64,000 nt of DNA. Source: Halorubrum ruber (GTDB lineage Archaea; Halobacteriota; Halobacteria; Halobacteriales; Haloferacaceae). Within the stretch, counting starts at the first letter, position 1. Every line of letters begins with the position of its first letter. The translations under genes were made by a program, and so were the position numbers. Positions 1 through 8,253 of the stretch are shown in pieces. The notes under the pieces are model-generated. The model was given only the letters and a program-made list of their open reading frames with translations. It had not been told where the DNA came from and did not search any database. The stretch is taken from the NCBI RefSeq assembly GCF_018228765.1, contig NZ_CP073695.1, positions 434,001-498,000 of the forward strand. The letters are read 5' to 3'.

Positions 1-751
1 CGCGGGCGGCGAACCCGCGGTCGCGTAAGTCGAGCATGCCGAACAGCCGGTCGGGCGCGAGCGGGTCGGCGACCTCTAAGCACACCTCCTCGCCGTCGAT
101 GAGGTAGAAGTTCCCGTACGCGTCCTCGGTGATCCGCAGCTCGAAGGGGCCCTGCGCGATCGTCAGCGTCGCGCGGTCCTCGTCGACGGCGGCGCGGGCG
201 TCGTCGAACACGCTCGGCGAGAGCAGCACGGAGACGTCGACGCCGCTCCGAATCGCCGCGAGGAGGCGGTCGAGCAGCTCCGGCCCCTCGCGGTCGACGT
301 CGAACTGCGCGGAGACGTCGGTGGCGACGACGACAATCGACTCCTCGGCGGCGTCGATGCGCTCGAAGAGGAGGTCGAGCGAGTCGTCGGCGCCGACCGC
401 GGCGGTCCAGAACTCGTCGTCGGTCGCCTCGGCGTCCGCCAGCCGGTCGATCAGCTCCGACTTGCCCGACTCGTACGTCTCGATCCGCTGTCGCAGCTCC
501 CGCCGCTTCGCCTCGACGAGCCGGTCGACGGCGACCGCGGGCTCGACGGGCGCGTACCGCTTCGGCTCCCGGTCGGTCTGGACGCGGACCAGCCCGCGCG
601 ACTCTAAGCCGCCGAGCGCGTCGTAGATGCGCCCCTTCGGCACGCCGCTCTCCTCGGCGGCGGCCGCGGCGGTCCCGGTGCCGAGCGCCAGCAGCGCGCG
701 GTACGCCCGGTCCTCGTAGCTCGACAGGCCGAGGTCGCGGAGCGACTCCAT
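1..751 (-). CDS. TrmB-family transcriptional regulator (C-terminus cut by window edge)
   Basis: Reading from the ATG at 751, the protein opens with a winged-helix TrmB domain: MESLRDLGLSSYEDRAYRAL followed by an AAEESGVPKGRIYDALGGLE recognition-helix segment. A coiled region and a PLD-like sensor domain of the TrmB type follow (residues about 100-250). About 250 residues are visible and the frame is still open at base 1, so the gene is partial. It is divergent from the secreted protein/RND exporter pair at 1034-5443, so it is a reasonable candidate regulator of that pair. TrmB-family proteins usually bind a sugar or other small ligand; nothing here identifies the ligand. The family call is confident, the target is inference. 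Confidence 0.85.
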   Translation of the reverse strand, partial: MESLRDLGLSSYEDRAYRALLALGTGTAAAAAEESGVPKGRIYDALGGLESRGLVRVQTDREPKRYAPVEPAVAVDRLVEAKRRELRQRIETYESGKSELIDRLADAEATDDEFWTAAVGADDSLDLLFERIDAAEESIVVVATDVSAQFDVDREGPELLDRLLAAIRSGVDVSVLLSPSVFDDARAAVDEDRATLTIAQGPFELRITEDAYGNFYLIDGEEVCLEVADPLAPDRLFGMLDLRDRGFAAR

Positions 752-804
752 GCCTTCCCGTAGGCCCGGCCCCCACAAAGCGTCGGCGCTCTCCGCCGCA
801 CGAG

Positions 805-813
805 TATATAAAA
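805..813 (-). promoter_or_regulatory. TATA-like box in the divergent intergenic region
   Basis: An AT-only stretch (tatataaaa on the + strand) stands out in otherwise GC-rich sequence, about 54 bp upstream of the TrmB-type start at 751. It would place a transcription start near 778 and give a short leader for the regulator. It is more than 200 bp from the start at 1034, so a role for that gene is less likely. Confidence 0.4.
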
Positions 814-1033
814 GAACGCGCGTACAACGTCCGACCGTTTCGCTGTCGCCCCGCGACGGTCGGCCGCGGATCCGCTCTCGGAACGATTCAACGCGTCCAC
901 AACCGGTGAAATTCCGGTCTCGGCGAACTTCAATCGCCACCGAACTCTGTGGTTCATCTACGAAAACAGATACGTTGTTGTCATAGGTTCCCGAAGGGTA
1001 TTACGTCGCAGTCCCGTACCCGTTCGCAGTTAC

Positions 1034-2836
1034 ATGAGTCGAATCCGGACGGCCGCCGTCCTCCTCCTCGTCGCGTCCCTGCTCGCGACCGGCACGGCGG
1101 TCGCGCAGACGGCCAACGACACGGTGCGCGGCGACCCCGACATCGAGGCGTTCGCGCCGGAGACGGCGTTCGTCCCCGGCGAGGAGTCGACGCTCCAGGT
1201 GAGCCTGAACAACCGCGGCGACATCGACGCGCAGGGGGCGGACAACCTCGAGAGCGAGGTGGTGACCGCCCACGAGACGACGGCGCGGATCCTCACCGGC
1301 GACGCGGCCAACCGCGAGGTCCCGTTCGACGTGCGGACCGGCGAGCAGACCGTCGGCGACGTCGCGCGCGGCGTCACCGGGCCGATCGAGTTCACCGTCG
1401 TCCCGGACAAAGACGCCGAGCCGGGCGTCTACCGCGTTCCGATCCGACTGGAGTACCGCAACGTCGAGAGCGCCGAGGTCGACGACGGCTCCACCGTCCG
1501 CGACGAGGAGATCGTGACGGAGACGGTGTACGTCTCCGTGGAGATCACGGACCGCGCGCAGTTCGCGGTCGTCGACGTCGACGGCGTCGTCCAGGCCGGG
1601 GACAACGGCCTCGTCGACGTGACGCTGCGGAACGTCCGGAACGAGACCGCCCACGAGGCCAGCGTGGCGGCGAACCCGATCGACCCCGACCTCTCCTTCG
1701 CCACCGACGCGGGCACGACCGAGACGTACGTCGGCGCGTGGGAACCGGGCGAGAACCGCACGTTCACCTACCGGCTGGCCGCCGCGGGCCAGGCGACCGC
1801 GCGAGCGTCGACGCTGGAGTTCGACGTCGACTACCGCGACGCCGAGCGCGCGAACGCGGCCGCGCGGACGGTCCGGACGGGCGTGACGCCGCTCTCGCGG
1901 CAGGCGTTCTCCGCGGAGGGGTTGAACAGCACGCTGCGCGTCGGCGAGGACGGCTCGTTCACCGTCGAGGTTCGCAACCGCGGCCCTCGCGACATCGAGA
2001 ACGCGGTCGTCGTCTTCAGTAACGAGGCGCCCGCGCCCGAGGGTGTCGGGCAGGAGACGGTCCAGTCCGACCCGAACATCGTCCCGCGCTCGACGCGGGA
2101 CACGGTCGGCGACCTCGCGGTCGGCGAGACCGCGACCGCGACGTTCGACGCCGGCCTCCGGACGGACGCGAACCCCGGCGCGCGGACGGTCAACGTGGCG
2201 GTCCGCTACCGCGGGCTCGGCACCGACGAGGGGGTGAGCGCGAGCGAGGGCGACGACGGCACCGTCTCGCTCGTCTCGACGGGGTCGGCCGGCGACGTCA
2301 TCGTCTCCGACACGCTCGACGTGGTCGTCGACGTCGCCCCCGAGGCGGACGTCTTCGCCGTGTCGCCCGCCGAGCCGAACGCGACCGACCCCTCGTCGGT
2401 GACGCCCGGGTCGACGGTCCGGTACGACGCGGTCGTCCGCAACACCGGGCCCGAGCCGATCTCGAACCTACAGGCGAAGCTGTTCGTCGACTCGCCGCTC
2501 TCCTCGTCCGACGACGAGGCGTTCGTCACCTCGCTCGACCCGGGCGAGGAGACGACGGTCAGCTTCGAGGTCGCGGTCGACGGCGGCGCGACGCCGAAGA
2601 CGTACGCGGCCGCGGTCGACTTCCGGTACGACGACGCCGACGGCGACGAACAGCTCTCCGACACCTACCGGCTCCCGGTCGAGGTGACGACCGCCGACGA
2701 CAGCGGGGCCCTCACCTCACCGCTCGGGATCGTCGCCCTGCTCGGCGTCGTCGCGGTCGGCGGCGCCCTGGTCTGGCAGCGCGGCCGGGTGAGCCGGGCG
2801 ATCGCTCGGCTTCGAAGCCGGCTCCGCTCCCGATAG
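1034..2836 (+). CDS. Secreted, C-terminally anchored COG1361-type (S-layer-like/CARDB) protein
   Basis: A 600-aa protein with a Sec signal peptide (hydrophobic AAVLLLVASLLATGTAVAQT near the N-terminus), several Ig-like/NEW3 or CARDB-type repeats (phrases such as VSLNNRGDIDA, VEVRNRGPRDIENAVV and VVRNTGPEPISNLQAKL), and a C-terminal transmembrane helix (about 565-582) followed by an Arg-rich cytoplasmic tail. It should sit on the outer face of the membrane. The stop codon directly abuts the ATG of the RND exporter, so the two are co-transcribed. In haloarchaea and methanogens COG1361 proteins are commonly paired with MMPL/RND exporters and may act as their external partner; that partnership is inferred from context. 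Confidence 0.8.
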   Translation: MSRIRTAAVLLLVASLLATGTAVAQTANDTVRGDPDIEAFAPETAFVPGEESTLQVSLNNRGDIDAQGADNLESEVVTAHETTARILTGDAANREVPFDVRTGEQTVGDVARGVTGPIEFTVVPDKDAEPGVYRVPIRLEYRNVESAEVDDGSTVRDEEIVTETVYVSVEITDRAQFAVVDVDGVVQAGDNGLVDVTLRNVRNETAHEASVAANPIDPDLSFATDAGTTETYVGAWEPGENRTFTYRLAAAGQATARASTLEFDVDYRDAERANAAARTVRTGVTPLSRQAFSAEGLNSTLRVGEDGSFTVEVRNRGPRDIENAVVVFSNEAPAPEGVGQETVQSDPNIVPRSTRDTVGDLAVGETATATFDAGLRTDANPGARTVNVAVRYRGLGTDEGVSASEGDDGTVSLVSTGSAGDVIVSDTLDVVVDVAPEADVFAVSPAEPNATDPSSVTPGSTVRYDAVVRNTGPEPISNLQAKLFVDSPLSSSDDEAFVTSLDPGEETTVSFEVAVDGGATPKTYAAAVDFRYDDADGDEQLSDTYRLPVEVTTADDSGALTSPLGIVALLGVVAVGGALVWQRGRVSRAIARLRSRLRSR

Positions 2837-5443
2837 ATGGACCCCGTCACCCGGCTGTTCGGCGCGATCACCGACCGGGTCATCGAGCAGCCGCGCCGGG
2901 TCGTGATCGCCTGCCTCGTCGTCACCGCCCTGTTCGCGCCCGGCATGGCGCTGCTGGAGGCGAGCGCAGGCAGCGACCAGTTCACGGACGGGATCGAGGA
3001 GGCGGACGCGCTCGACCGCGTGAACGAGCGGTTCGAGCCCGCGTTCGGGGGTGACGACCCGACGACGCAGCTGATCCAGCGCGACGTAAACGTGCTCGAC
3101 CGCCGCGGCCTGCTCGACATGCTGGCGACCGCCGAGCGGTTGGACGAGCGCGACGGGTTGCGGGTGACCGACTTCTCCGCCCCGGCGATGGACGTCGCGG
3201 CCGAGCTCGACGAGGACGCCGACACCCCCGAGGACGCCCGCGACGCGATCGAGCGCGCCAGCGACGGCGAGATCGACGACGCGGTCGACGCCGCGGCAGA
3301 GGACCCCGGCTTCGCGACGCTGCTGTCCGACGATTTCAACAGCGAGTCCGGCACCGCCTCTGCGTCGCTCGGCGTCGTCTCCCACTCGTTCCCGGCCTCG
3401 GCGGACACCCAGGCGATCCAAAGCGAGGCCCGCACCGTCGCCGAGGAGGCCCCGGGTGACATCACCGCGTTCGGCGGGGGGATCGTCGATGATGAGTTCG
3501 AGCGCGTCATCTTCGACTCGCTGTCGATCGTCGTGCCCGCGGCGCTCGCGGTCATCCTCGGCCTCTTGGCGTACGCCTACCGCGACCCCTTCGACTTCGT
3601 GCTCGGCGGGATCGCACTGTTGATGACGGTCGTGTGGACGTTCGGCTTCACGGGGTACGCGGGGATCGCCTTCTCGGAGGTGCTGATCGCGGTGCCGGTC
3701 CTCCTCTTAGCGATCGGGATCGACTTCGGGATCCACACGGTAAACCGCTACCGCGAGGACCGCGCGGCGGGCGCGCCGCCGGAGACGGCGATGCGCGGCG
3801 CGCTCGGCCAGCTCGTGGTGGCGTACTCGATCATCGCCGGCACGACGATCATCGGCTTCCTCGCGAACCTCACCAGCTCGCTGCCCCCGCTCCGGGAGTT
3901 CGGGTTGGTCGCCGGGCTCGGGATCTGTTTCACCCTCGTCATCTTCGTCGGCTTCCTCCCGGCCGCCAAGCTGCTCTTAGACCGCTGGCGCGCAAAGCGC
4001 TCGCTGCCCGAGTTCGGCTCCCGCCCGCTCGGCGCCGAGGACTCCGCGCTCGGGCGGCTCCTCCCCAAACTGTCCGCGATATCGCGGCCCGCACCCGCGG
4101 TCTTCCTCGTCGTCGTCCTGCTGATCACGGCCGGCGCCGCGGGCTACGGCGCGGGCGTCGACACAACCTTCGAGCAGGACGACTTCCTGCCGCCGAGCGA
4201 GGAGCCGGCGTACATCGACTACTTCCCCGGCCCGCTCCAGCCCGGCGAGTACACCGCGACGGAGACGATCAACTTCCTCTCCGACAACTTCGCCACGAGC
4301 GAGGACGACACCGTCACCATCTACGTGGAGCGGCGCATGACCAGCGACAGCGCCCTCCGCAGCCTCGCGCGCGCCGAGCGCGACCCGCCCGACTCGTTCG
4401 TCACGGTCGACGGCCGCGCCAGCGCCGACAGCGTCCAGAGCGCGATCGACGCCTACGCCGCCGAGGACCCAGAGTTCGAGCAGCTGGTCGAGGAGTCCGC
4501 GCTCGACGACGGGCGGCCGAACCGGAACCTCGACCGCATCTACGCCGAGCTGCGGAACTCGCCGTACGACGACTTCACCGGCGAGTACCTCGCCGACGAC
4601 AGCCGCTCGACGCGGATCGTGTACGCCGTCGAGTCCGACGCCAGCGACGCCGAGATCACCGCCGACGCCCGGCGCGTGGCCGACCGCTACCGCGGCGACG
4701 CGACCGCGACCGGCCAGATCGTCGTGTTCCAGGCGGTCGCGGACACGATCTTCGACTCCGCGATCGTCTCGCTGGCGGCCGCTCTCGGGCTCTCGGCGGT
4801 GTTCCTCGTAATCTTGTTCTGGCTGCTGCTCGGCAGCCCGACGCTGGGGCTCGTCACGCTCGTCCCGGTCACGGTCGCCGTCGCGACGCTCACCGCCACG
4901 ATGCGGCTCGGCGGCATCCCGTTCAACGCGATCACCGCGACGATCCTCGCGATCACTATCGGGCTCGGGGTGGACTACACCGTCCACGTCGCGCACCGGT
5001 TCCACGACGAGTACCCCCGCGGCGGCGACGTCGACGCCGCGGTCGTCACCACGCTCCGCGGCACCGGCGGCGCGCTCACCGGCACGTGGGCGACGACCGC
5101 GCTCGGCACGGGCGTCCTCGTCTTGGCCATCACCCCGATCCTCGGCCAGTTCGGGCTGCTCACCGCCGCCAGCATCACGCTCGCGTACCTGGCGTCGCTG
5201 ATCGTGTTGCCGCCGGCGCTCGTCGTCTGGGTCGCCGTCGTCGAGCGCCGCCCCGGACTGCTGTTCGTGGGTCGCTTCCTCGACGCCGCGGGCGCCATCG
5301 ACGCCGACGCCGAGGGCGACGCGACCGACCGAGCTCGGACCGACGGCGGGACGGCCGACTCCGGCGTCGCCGACGACGCCGACGCGTTCGAGTGGCAGAC
5401 CGACCCACGGCCGCCCGCCGAGGACCCGAGTCAGAAGGATTAA
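2837..5443 (+). CDS. RND superfamily exporter (MMPL type)
   Basis: An 868-aa membrane protein with the duplicated RND layout. One transmembrane helix near residue 25 is followed by a large external loop, a block of about five helices (about 235-385), another helix near 415-435, a second external loop with acidic residues, and a second helix block (about 640-800). The second block contains the proton-relay style motif GLGVDYTVHVAHRF, and the first block carries its counterpart GIDFGIHTVNRYRED. The C-terminal tail is acidic and disordered. It is proton-driven and probably exports lipids or hydrophobic compounds, but the substrate is unknown. It directly abuts the COG1361 gene upstream (TAG then ATG) and is the last gene before tRNA-Arg. 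Confidence 0.88.
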   Translation: MDPVTRLFGAITDRVIEQPRRVVIACLVVTALFAPGMALLEASAGSDQFTDGIEEADALDRVNERFEPAFGGDDPTTQLIQRDVNVLDRRGLLDMLATAERLDERDGLRVTDFSAPAMDVAAELDEDADTPEDARDAIERASDGEIDDAVDAAAEDPGFATLLSDDFNSESGTASASLGVVSHSFPASADTQAIQSEARTVAEEAPGDITAFGGGIVDDEFERVIFDSLSIVVPAALAVILGLLAYAYRDPFDFVLGGIALLMTVVWTFGFTGYAGIAFSEVLIAVPVLLLAIGIDFGIHTVNRYREDRAAGAPPETAMRGALGQLVVAYSIIAGTTIIGFLANLTSSLPPLREFGLVAGLGICFTLVIFVGFLPAAKLLLDRWRAKRSLPEFGSRPLGAEDSALGRLLPKLSAISRPAPAVFLVVVLLITAGAAGYGAGVDTTFEQDDFLPPSEEPAYIDYFPGPLQPGEYTATETINFLSDNFATSEDDTVTIYVERRMTSDSALRSLARAERDPPDSFVTVDGRASADSVQSAIDAYAAEDPEFEQLVEESALDDGRPNRNLDRIYAELRNSPYDDFTGEYLADDSRSTRIVYAVESDASDAEITADARRVADRYRGDATATGQIVVFQAVADTIFDSAIVSLAAALGLSAVFLVILFWLLLGSPTLGLVTLVPVTVAVATLTATMRLGGIPFNAITATILAITIGLGVDYTVHVAHRFHDEYPRGGDVDAAVVTTLRGTGGALTGTWATTALGTGVLVLAITPILGQFGLLTAASITLAYLASLIVLPPALVVWVAVVERRPGLLFVGRFLDAAGAIDADAEGDATDRARTDGGTADSGVADDADAFEWQTDPRPPAEDPSQKD

Positions 5444-5470
5444 ACGCTCGCCGCGGATACCGGCTCGTGA

Positions 5471-5543
5471 GGGCGCGTAGCTCAGCGGACAGAGCACTTG
5501 GTTCCGGACCAAGATGCCGCGGGTTCAAATCCCGTCGCGCCCG
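5471..5543 (+). tRNA. tRNA-Arg (anticodon CCG)
   Basis: A complete 73-nt cloverleaf: acceptor GGGCGCG pairs with CGCGCCC (5536-5542) and the discriminator is G. The D-stem is GCTC/GAGC, the anticodon stem CTTGG/CCAAG closes a TTCCGGA loop with anticodon CCG, and the T-arm is GCGGG-TTCAAAT-CCCGT. No CCA is encoded and no intron is seen. Its 3' end is the probable attachment site of the following island: partial copies of aaatcc.gtcgcgcc recur at 5747, 17763, 20354 and 21220. Confidence 0.95.
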
Positions 5544-5573
5544 CTATCTGCGAACGAAGTGAGCAGTAGCGGC

Positions 5574-5710
5574 GCATGCGGGATTTGAACCCTGCCAGTC
5601 GCAGCCCGCGCAGCGAACGGAGTGAGCGAGCAGGACCGTCTGGCTCTGGTTCAAAGTCCCGTCGCACCCGTGTTCTCGCGTCGCTTCGCTCGCTCGAACA
5701 CGGGTGCGAC
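5574..5710. repeat. tRNA 3'-end debris with inverted and direct T-arm copies plus a 15-bp hairpin
   Basis: After the tRNA there is an inverted T-arm-like segment (gcgggatttgaaccctgc, about 5577-5594). A direct one follows (ctggttcaaagtcccgtcgc, about 5645-5664), and then a perfect 15-bp inverted repeat (5661-5675 with 5696-5710) with a 20-nt loop. The stretch lies within the 275 bp between tRNA-Arg and the next gene and holds no convincing ORF. It looks like residue of repeated integration and excision at the tRNA gene. Confidence 0.7.
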
Positions 5711-5751
5711 TGGCTCCACGCTCGCTCCCTTCGGTCGCTCGCGTGGATCCC

Positions 5752-5770
5752 GTCGCGCCGTATCGTTCTA
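5752..5770. repeat. att-like 19-bp core, copy 1
   Basis: GTCGCGCCGTATCGTTCTA. The first eight bases match the tRNA-Arg 3' end, and the preceding 'atccc' extends that match. The core and about 90 bp beyond it are nearly identical to copy 2 at 17770. Each of the four cores lies about 50 bp from the stop codon end of the same short acidic ORF. Confidence 0.75.
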
Positions 5771-5818
5771 CCCGACCGATAGCAACAGCGTAGAACTGTG
5801 AAACCGTAACAGCGCCGA

Positions 5819-5959
5819 CTACTCGTCTTCGAGGGCGTCGTAGATGTCTCGGTTCGCATCGCGGTCGTCTGCCGCGACCCGTCGAACCAGTTCCTGCCAA
5901 CTATCCTCCATCACACCGTCAAGCGGCGAGGTCAGTTCTGCGCCTTCCTCTGTGACCAT
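5819..5959 (-). CDS. Short conserved acidic protein, copy 1 of a repeated module
   Basis: A 46-aa ORF starting MVTEEGAELTSPLDGVMED and ending in the block RRVAADDRDANRDIYDALED. A near-identical 46-aa ORF exists at 20422, a 30-aa form at 17837, and a frameshifted relic at 21283, which argues that it is a real, maintained gene. It begins 28 nt after the stop of the winged-helix gene at 5988, and that spacer is itself similar to the spacer upstream of the 20422 copy. It is too short for a known catalytic domain. It could be an antitoxin or a partner of the upstream protein, but no family is recognised. Confidence 0.6.
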   Translation of the reverse strand: MVTEEGAELTSPLDGVMEDSWQELVRRVAADDRDANRDIYDALEDE

Positions 5960-5987
5960 ATCCGAAGAGACGCTTTGAGGGTCGTTA

Positions 5988-6326
5988 CTACTCGCCGACG
6001 CTGTTGAGCGCGCTGTTCAGCTCGAAGAGTTCGCGGACGGCATCGCTGTCCGCGACCCGGTACCGACGCGGTGACGTGTTCGGAACCTCCTCGATGAGTT
6101 CGACCTCGATCAGGAGATCGGTGTAGTTACCGACGGTTTGGCGCGTGACGCCGGCGTGTTCTGCGAATTCGGTTTTGTTGAACTCGCGGTTCGGCGGGAG
6201 ATCGAGCAACGCGTCTACGAGAATTGGGATCGCATCGTGCTGCGTGAGGTACAGCCACCCGCTCGGGTGCTCCTTCCGGAGCTCTTTCTTCGCCCCGCGG
6301 TCGTCCGCCTGTTCCAGACTACTCAT
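5988..6326 (-). CDS. Winged-helix DNA-binding protein
   Basis: A 112-aa protein beginning MSSLEQADDRG. The middle part, HDAIPILVDALLDLPPNREF then FNKTEFAEHAGVTRQTVGNY, is a typical haloarchaeal winged-helix with a clear recognition helix, followed by a wing (VPNTSPRRYRVAD). I chose the start at 6326 because a TATA box (6349-6356 on the opposite strand) lies 27 bp upstream, which suits a leaderless transcript; in-frame upstream starts at 6341 and 6365 would lie at or before the box. It is divergent from the 6420 gene and upstream of the short repeated ORF. It probably regulates its own module. Confidence 0.75.
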   Translation of the reverse strand: MSSLEQADDRGAKKELRKEHPSGWLYLTQHDAIPILVDALLDLPPNREFNKTEFAEHAGVTRQTVGNYTDLLIEVELIEEVPNTSPRRYRVADSDAVRELFELNSALNSVGE

Positions 6327-6348
6327 ACAGAGAGACACCATCTGTATG

Positions 6349-6356
6349 TGTATAAG
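6349..6356 (-). promoter_or_regulatory. TATA box for the winged-helix gene at 5988
   Basis: Reads CTTATAC on the minus strand and sits 25-27 bp upstream of the ATG at 6326, the canonical haloarchaeal leaderless spacing. The divergent gene has its own box at about 6389-6396. Confidence 0.55.
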
Positions 6357-6419
6357 CGTTCCCACTAGCGTTAACTGTCATTAACAGCCTTTATGTATGA
6401 ATGGATTCATCCCTCCGCT

Positions 6420-6734
6420 ATGGAGAAGCCGTCGGTGAAGTGTGCCCTCCTGGCGACGATGATAGCGAAACACAAGTGGGGCACACCGATCACGGAGGAG
6501 GCGCTCCTCAATCTCTCAGCGATCGACGGCGACTACCCGACTGCGCGTGACGTCTATGCGGACCTTCGACGCGAACCCTACATCACTTACCGCGGAAACC
6601 GCGGTATCGAGCTCAACAAGAGTCGCTTCGACAAACTCGCCGATGTTCTCTACCACGAATGCGGCTGGGAAGCCTGGGAGATCGATAGTCGCCTGAAACA
6701 CTACGAGGGCATCGAGGAGCATGATTGGAAGTGA
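6420..6734 (+). CDS. Hypothetical protein, small, island-encoded
   Basis: A 104-aa protein from ATG 6420 (MEKPSVKCALLATMIAKHKW), basic to neutral, with predicted helices and a conserved-looking GIELNKSRFDKLADVLYHEC segment. A TATA-like tttatgta at about 6390-6397 sits about 27 bp upstream of 6420, which favours this start over the ATG at 6393. No family is recognised. It may be an HTH-like or effector-associated domain: the pairing of short helices and a RxPYITYRGNRGIELN strand turn resembles a winged helix, but this is weak. It is transcribed divergently from the winged-helix regulator. Confidence 0.6.
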   Translation: MEKPSVKCALLATMIAKHKWGTPITEEALLNLSAIDGDYPTARDVYADLRREPYITYRGNRGIELNKSRFDKLADVLYHECGWEAWEIDSRLKHYEGIEEHDWK

Positions 6735-6828
6735 GTCCTCTATACAGACCGACCAAATCCACACTGAGCCCCGACGCGAGATATCCGTTCTGTATCTCGC
6801 ACGGATGGCACATACTACTAAACCAGTT

Positions 6829-6919
6829 GTCAGAAACGGCAGTTTTGAAACGGCCGAATTCAGCCGCCTCACACCTGGAAGGTCTCGTCGTTCGACGGCC
6901 GAACCAGCGCCCGTCGCGC
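6829..6919. repeat. 91-bp dispersed repeat, copy A
   Basis: An ungapped alignment of equal length pairs this stretch with 21137-21227 (about three quarters identical by eye, sharing gtcagaaac, ctcacacctg.aaggtc, gttcgac and gcgcccgtcgcgc). It occupies the 345-bp gene-free stretch 6735-7079. The rest of that stretch shows nothing except the TATA box of the next gene. Its partner copy ends exactly in att-like core 4, tying the repeat to the island. Confidence 0.65.
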
Positions 6920-7048
6920 TGGTCGAATATACTTCTGACCGACCCATCGACATTCAGAGAATACCCAGTGGACTGACTGAAGTCATCAGCGAGTAAATCT
7001 CGATATGGCTTCCTCTTCCGGTTCTTTGATTTGATATCTCATACTAAA

Positions 7049-7058
7049 AATATATTTA
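7049..7058 (+). promoter_or_regulatory. TATA box for the 7080 nuclease gene
   Basis: The AT-rich run aaatatatttatc lies about 24-30 bp upstream of the ATG at 7080, consistent with a leaderless transcript. Confidence 0.55.
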
Positions 7059-7079
7059 TCCGGCGTTTGATATTCGGGC

Positions 7080-8096
7080 ATGTATCGGTTCACGCCGGAC
7101 GAAATTGACTACGAGCGGGCCAACCACCAAGCGGTCATCCAAGGGGCGGACGACATAGACGTGAAGCGAATCGGCAACCTCGGCGAGCTCGCGTTCGAGC
7201 AGTTCTGTCGCGAGTATCTCCCCGTCGAGATGTGGGAGTGGGAAAACGAGGAAGCAATCCGGCGGTGTAACTCCGAGAGCTTCTCTGGGCATGACTTCGA
7301 GGTTTTCGGCTACACGGTCGACGTGAAGTCATCGCGGGACGTCTCGGCCTTCCTTCCCGAGTCGCTCGTTGAACGCGATCCCGATGACGACATCGTAGTA
7401 ATGGTCTGGCATCGAGATAACGAGGATAGTCTGATGTTGCTCGGGTGGGAACGCCTCGAAACGCTGAAATCGAAGGTCGAAACGGAGAAGGCGTTCTCGG
7501 GCGAGTCCCCGGAAAAACTCGACCACCTCGCGGCCCGCCCGATGAACGAACTGATCGACCTCGGTCCTAACACCGCTCACATGAACCAGAAGCCGGAGAA
7601 TCCGTTCTCACCAGGGGATCGGGTGGTGAAGGCTGGCGACTCGGAGCCGTCGGTGGGAATCGCCGTCGAGGTACTACCGCCGGAGCAGAACACCGGCGCG
7701 TTCGGACACGAAATGGACGGGGAAGCGGTGCGGGTCGCGTTCCCGAGTTCGCTCGATGAGGGACCAGGTGCGTGGCGGGACTACCACCCCGCGATCCTCG
7801 CGTCGTACTGTGACGATCAGGACATCAAACTCTGGACGTACAAACACGAGAACCTCGCGTTCGCGGAGAATCCGTACGTGGCAGGTGACAAGGTAATTAA
7901 GACCAGCCACAGCGACCCGAACACGGCCGTCGTGGTGGAAGGCTCCGAGGAGCGTGAGGACGACAACGTGACTGTCGCATTTTTGGGTGACTTCGAGGAG
8001 GAGGACATCTTGCCGGGAGAGCTTGCGACGCACTGTGAGGCGAACGGGATCAAGTGTTACACGTACGAGTATTCGGAATTGGATTTCTCAACATAA
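7080..8096 (+). CDS. PD-(D/E)XK nuclease-domain protein with two C-terminal tandem repeats
   Basis: 338 aa. Residues 30-95 carry a restriction-endonuclease-like core: GNLGELAFEQF (Glu36), GHDFEV (Asp72) and TVDVKSS (Asp81, Lys83), the expected E...D...DxK arrangement. The C-terminal half has two copies of a beta-rich module of about 75 residues, starting NPFSPGDRVVKAGDSEPSV (about 175) and NPYVAGDKVIKTSHSDPNTA (about 262). Each ends in a related ILASYCDD / ELATHCEAN segment with a YKHENLAF / YEYSELDF tail. The repeats look like small beta-barrels that might recognise modified DNA or act as sensors. It is the first gene of a run of restriction or defence-type genes. The specific system is not recognised. 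Confidence 0.7.
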   Translation: MYRFTPDEIDYERANHQAVIQGADDIDVKRIGNLGELAFEQFCREYLPVEMWEWENEEAIRRCNSESFSGHDFEVFGYTVDVKSSRDVSAFLPESLVERDPDDDIVVMVWHRDNEDSLMLLGWERLETLKSKVETEKAFSGESPEKLDHLAARPMNELIDLGPNTAHMNQKPENPFSPGDRVVKAGDSEPSVGIAVEVLPPEQNTGAFGHEMDGEAVRVAFPSSLDEGPGAWRDYHPAILASYCDDQDIKLWTYKHENLAFAENPYVAGDKVIKTSHSDPNTAVVVEGSEEREDDNVTVAFLGDFEEEDILPGELATHCEANGIKCYTYEYSELDFST

Positions 8097-8140
8097 GCCT
8101 CATCCAGCTACCGAAACGGACTGGTTGCTCTGGCGAGTGG

Positions 8141-8148
8141 ATTTTTAT
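8141..8148 (+). promoter_or_regulatory. TATA box pointing to an upstream start of the Mrr-like gene
   Basis: The tract ttttta-tt sits about 28 bp upstream of the ATG at 8174, not of the in-frame ATG at 8254. This supports the view that translation originally started at 8174 and that the gene has a frameshift. Confidence 0.5.
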
Positions 8149-8253
8149 TCAGCGGCGAAAACTTCGATCTTGAATGAAAGCATCGACCGCGAAGGAGGAA
8201 CTGCTTGATAAGGGTTACAGATCGATCACGAGCAGTTTGAACAGCTCTGTAAG

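Noticed and set aside
3634-5562. 642-codon plus-strand frame over the RND exporter and tRNA-Arg
   Set aside because: Extremely Arg/Pro-rich, runs through the tRNA gene, and lies in an alternative frame of the clearly coding exporter.
5576-5782. Short ORF between tRNA-Arg and the island
   Set aside because: It translates tRNA-end debris and a hairpin; Arg/Ser-rich with no similarity to a protein family.
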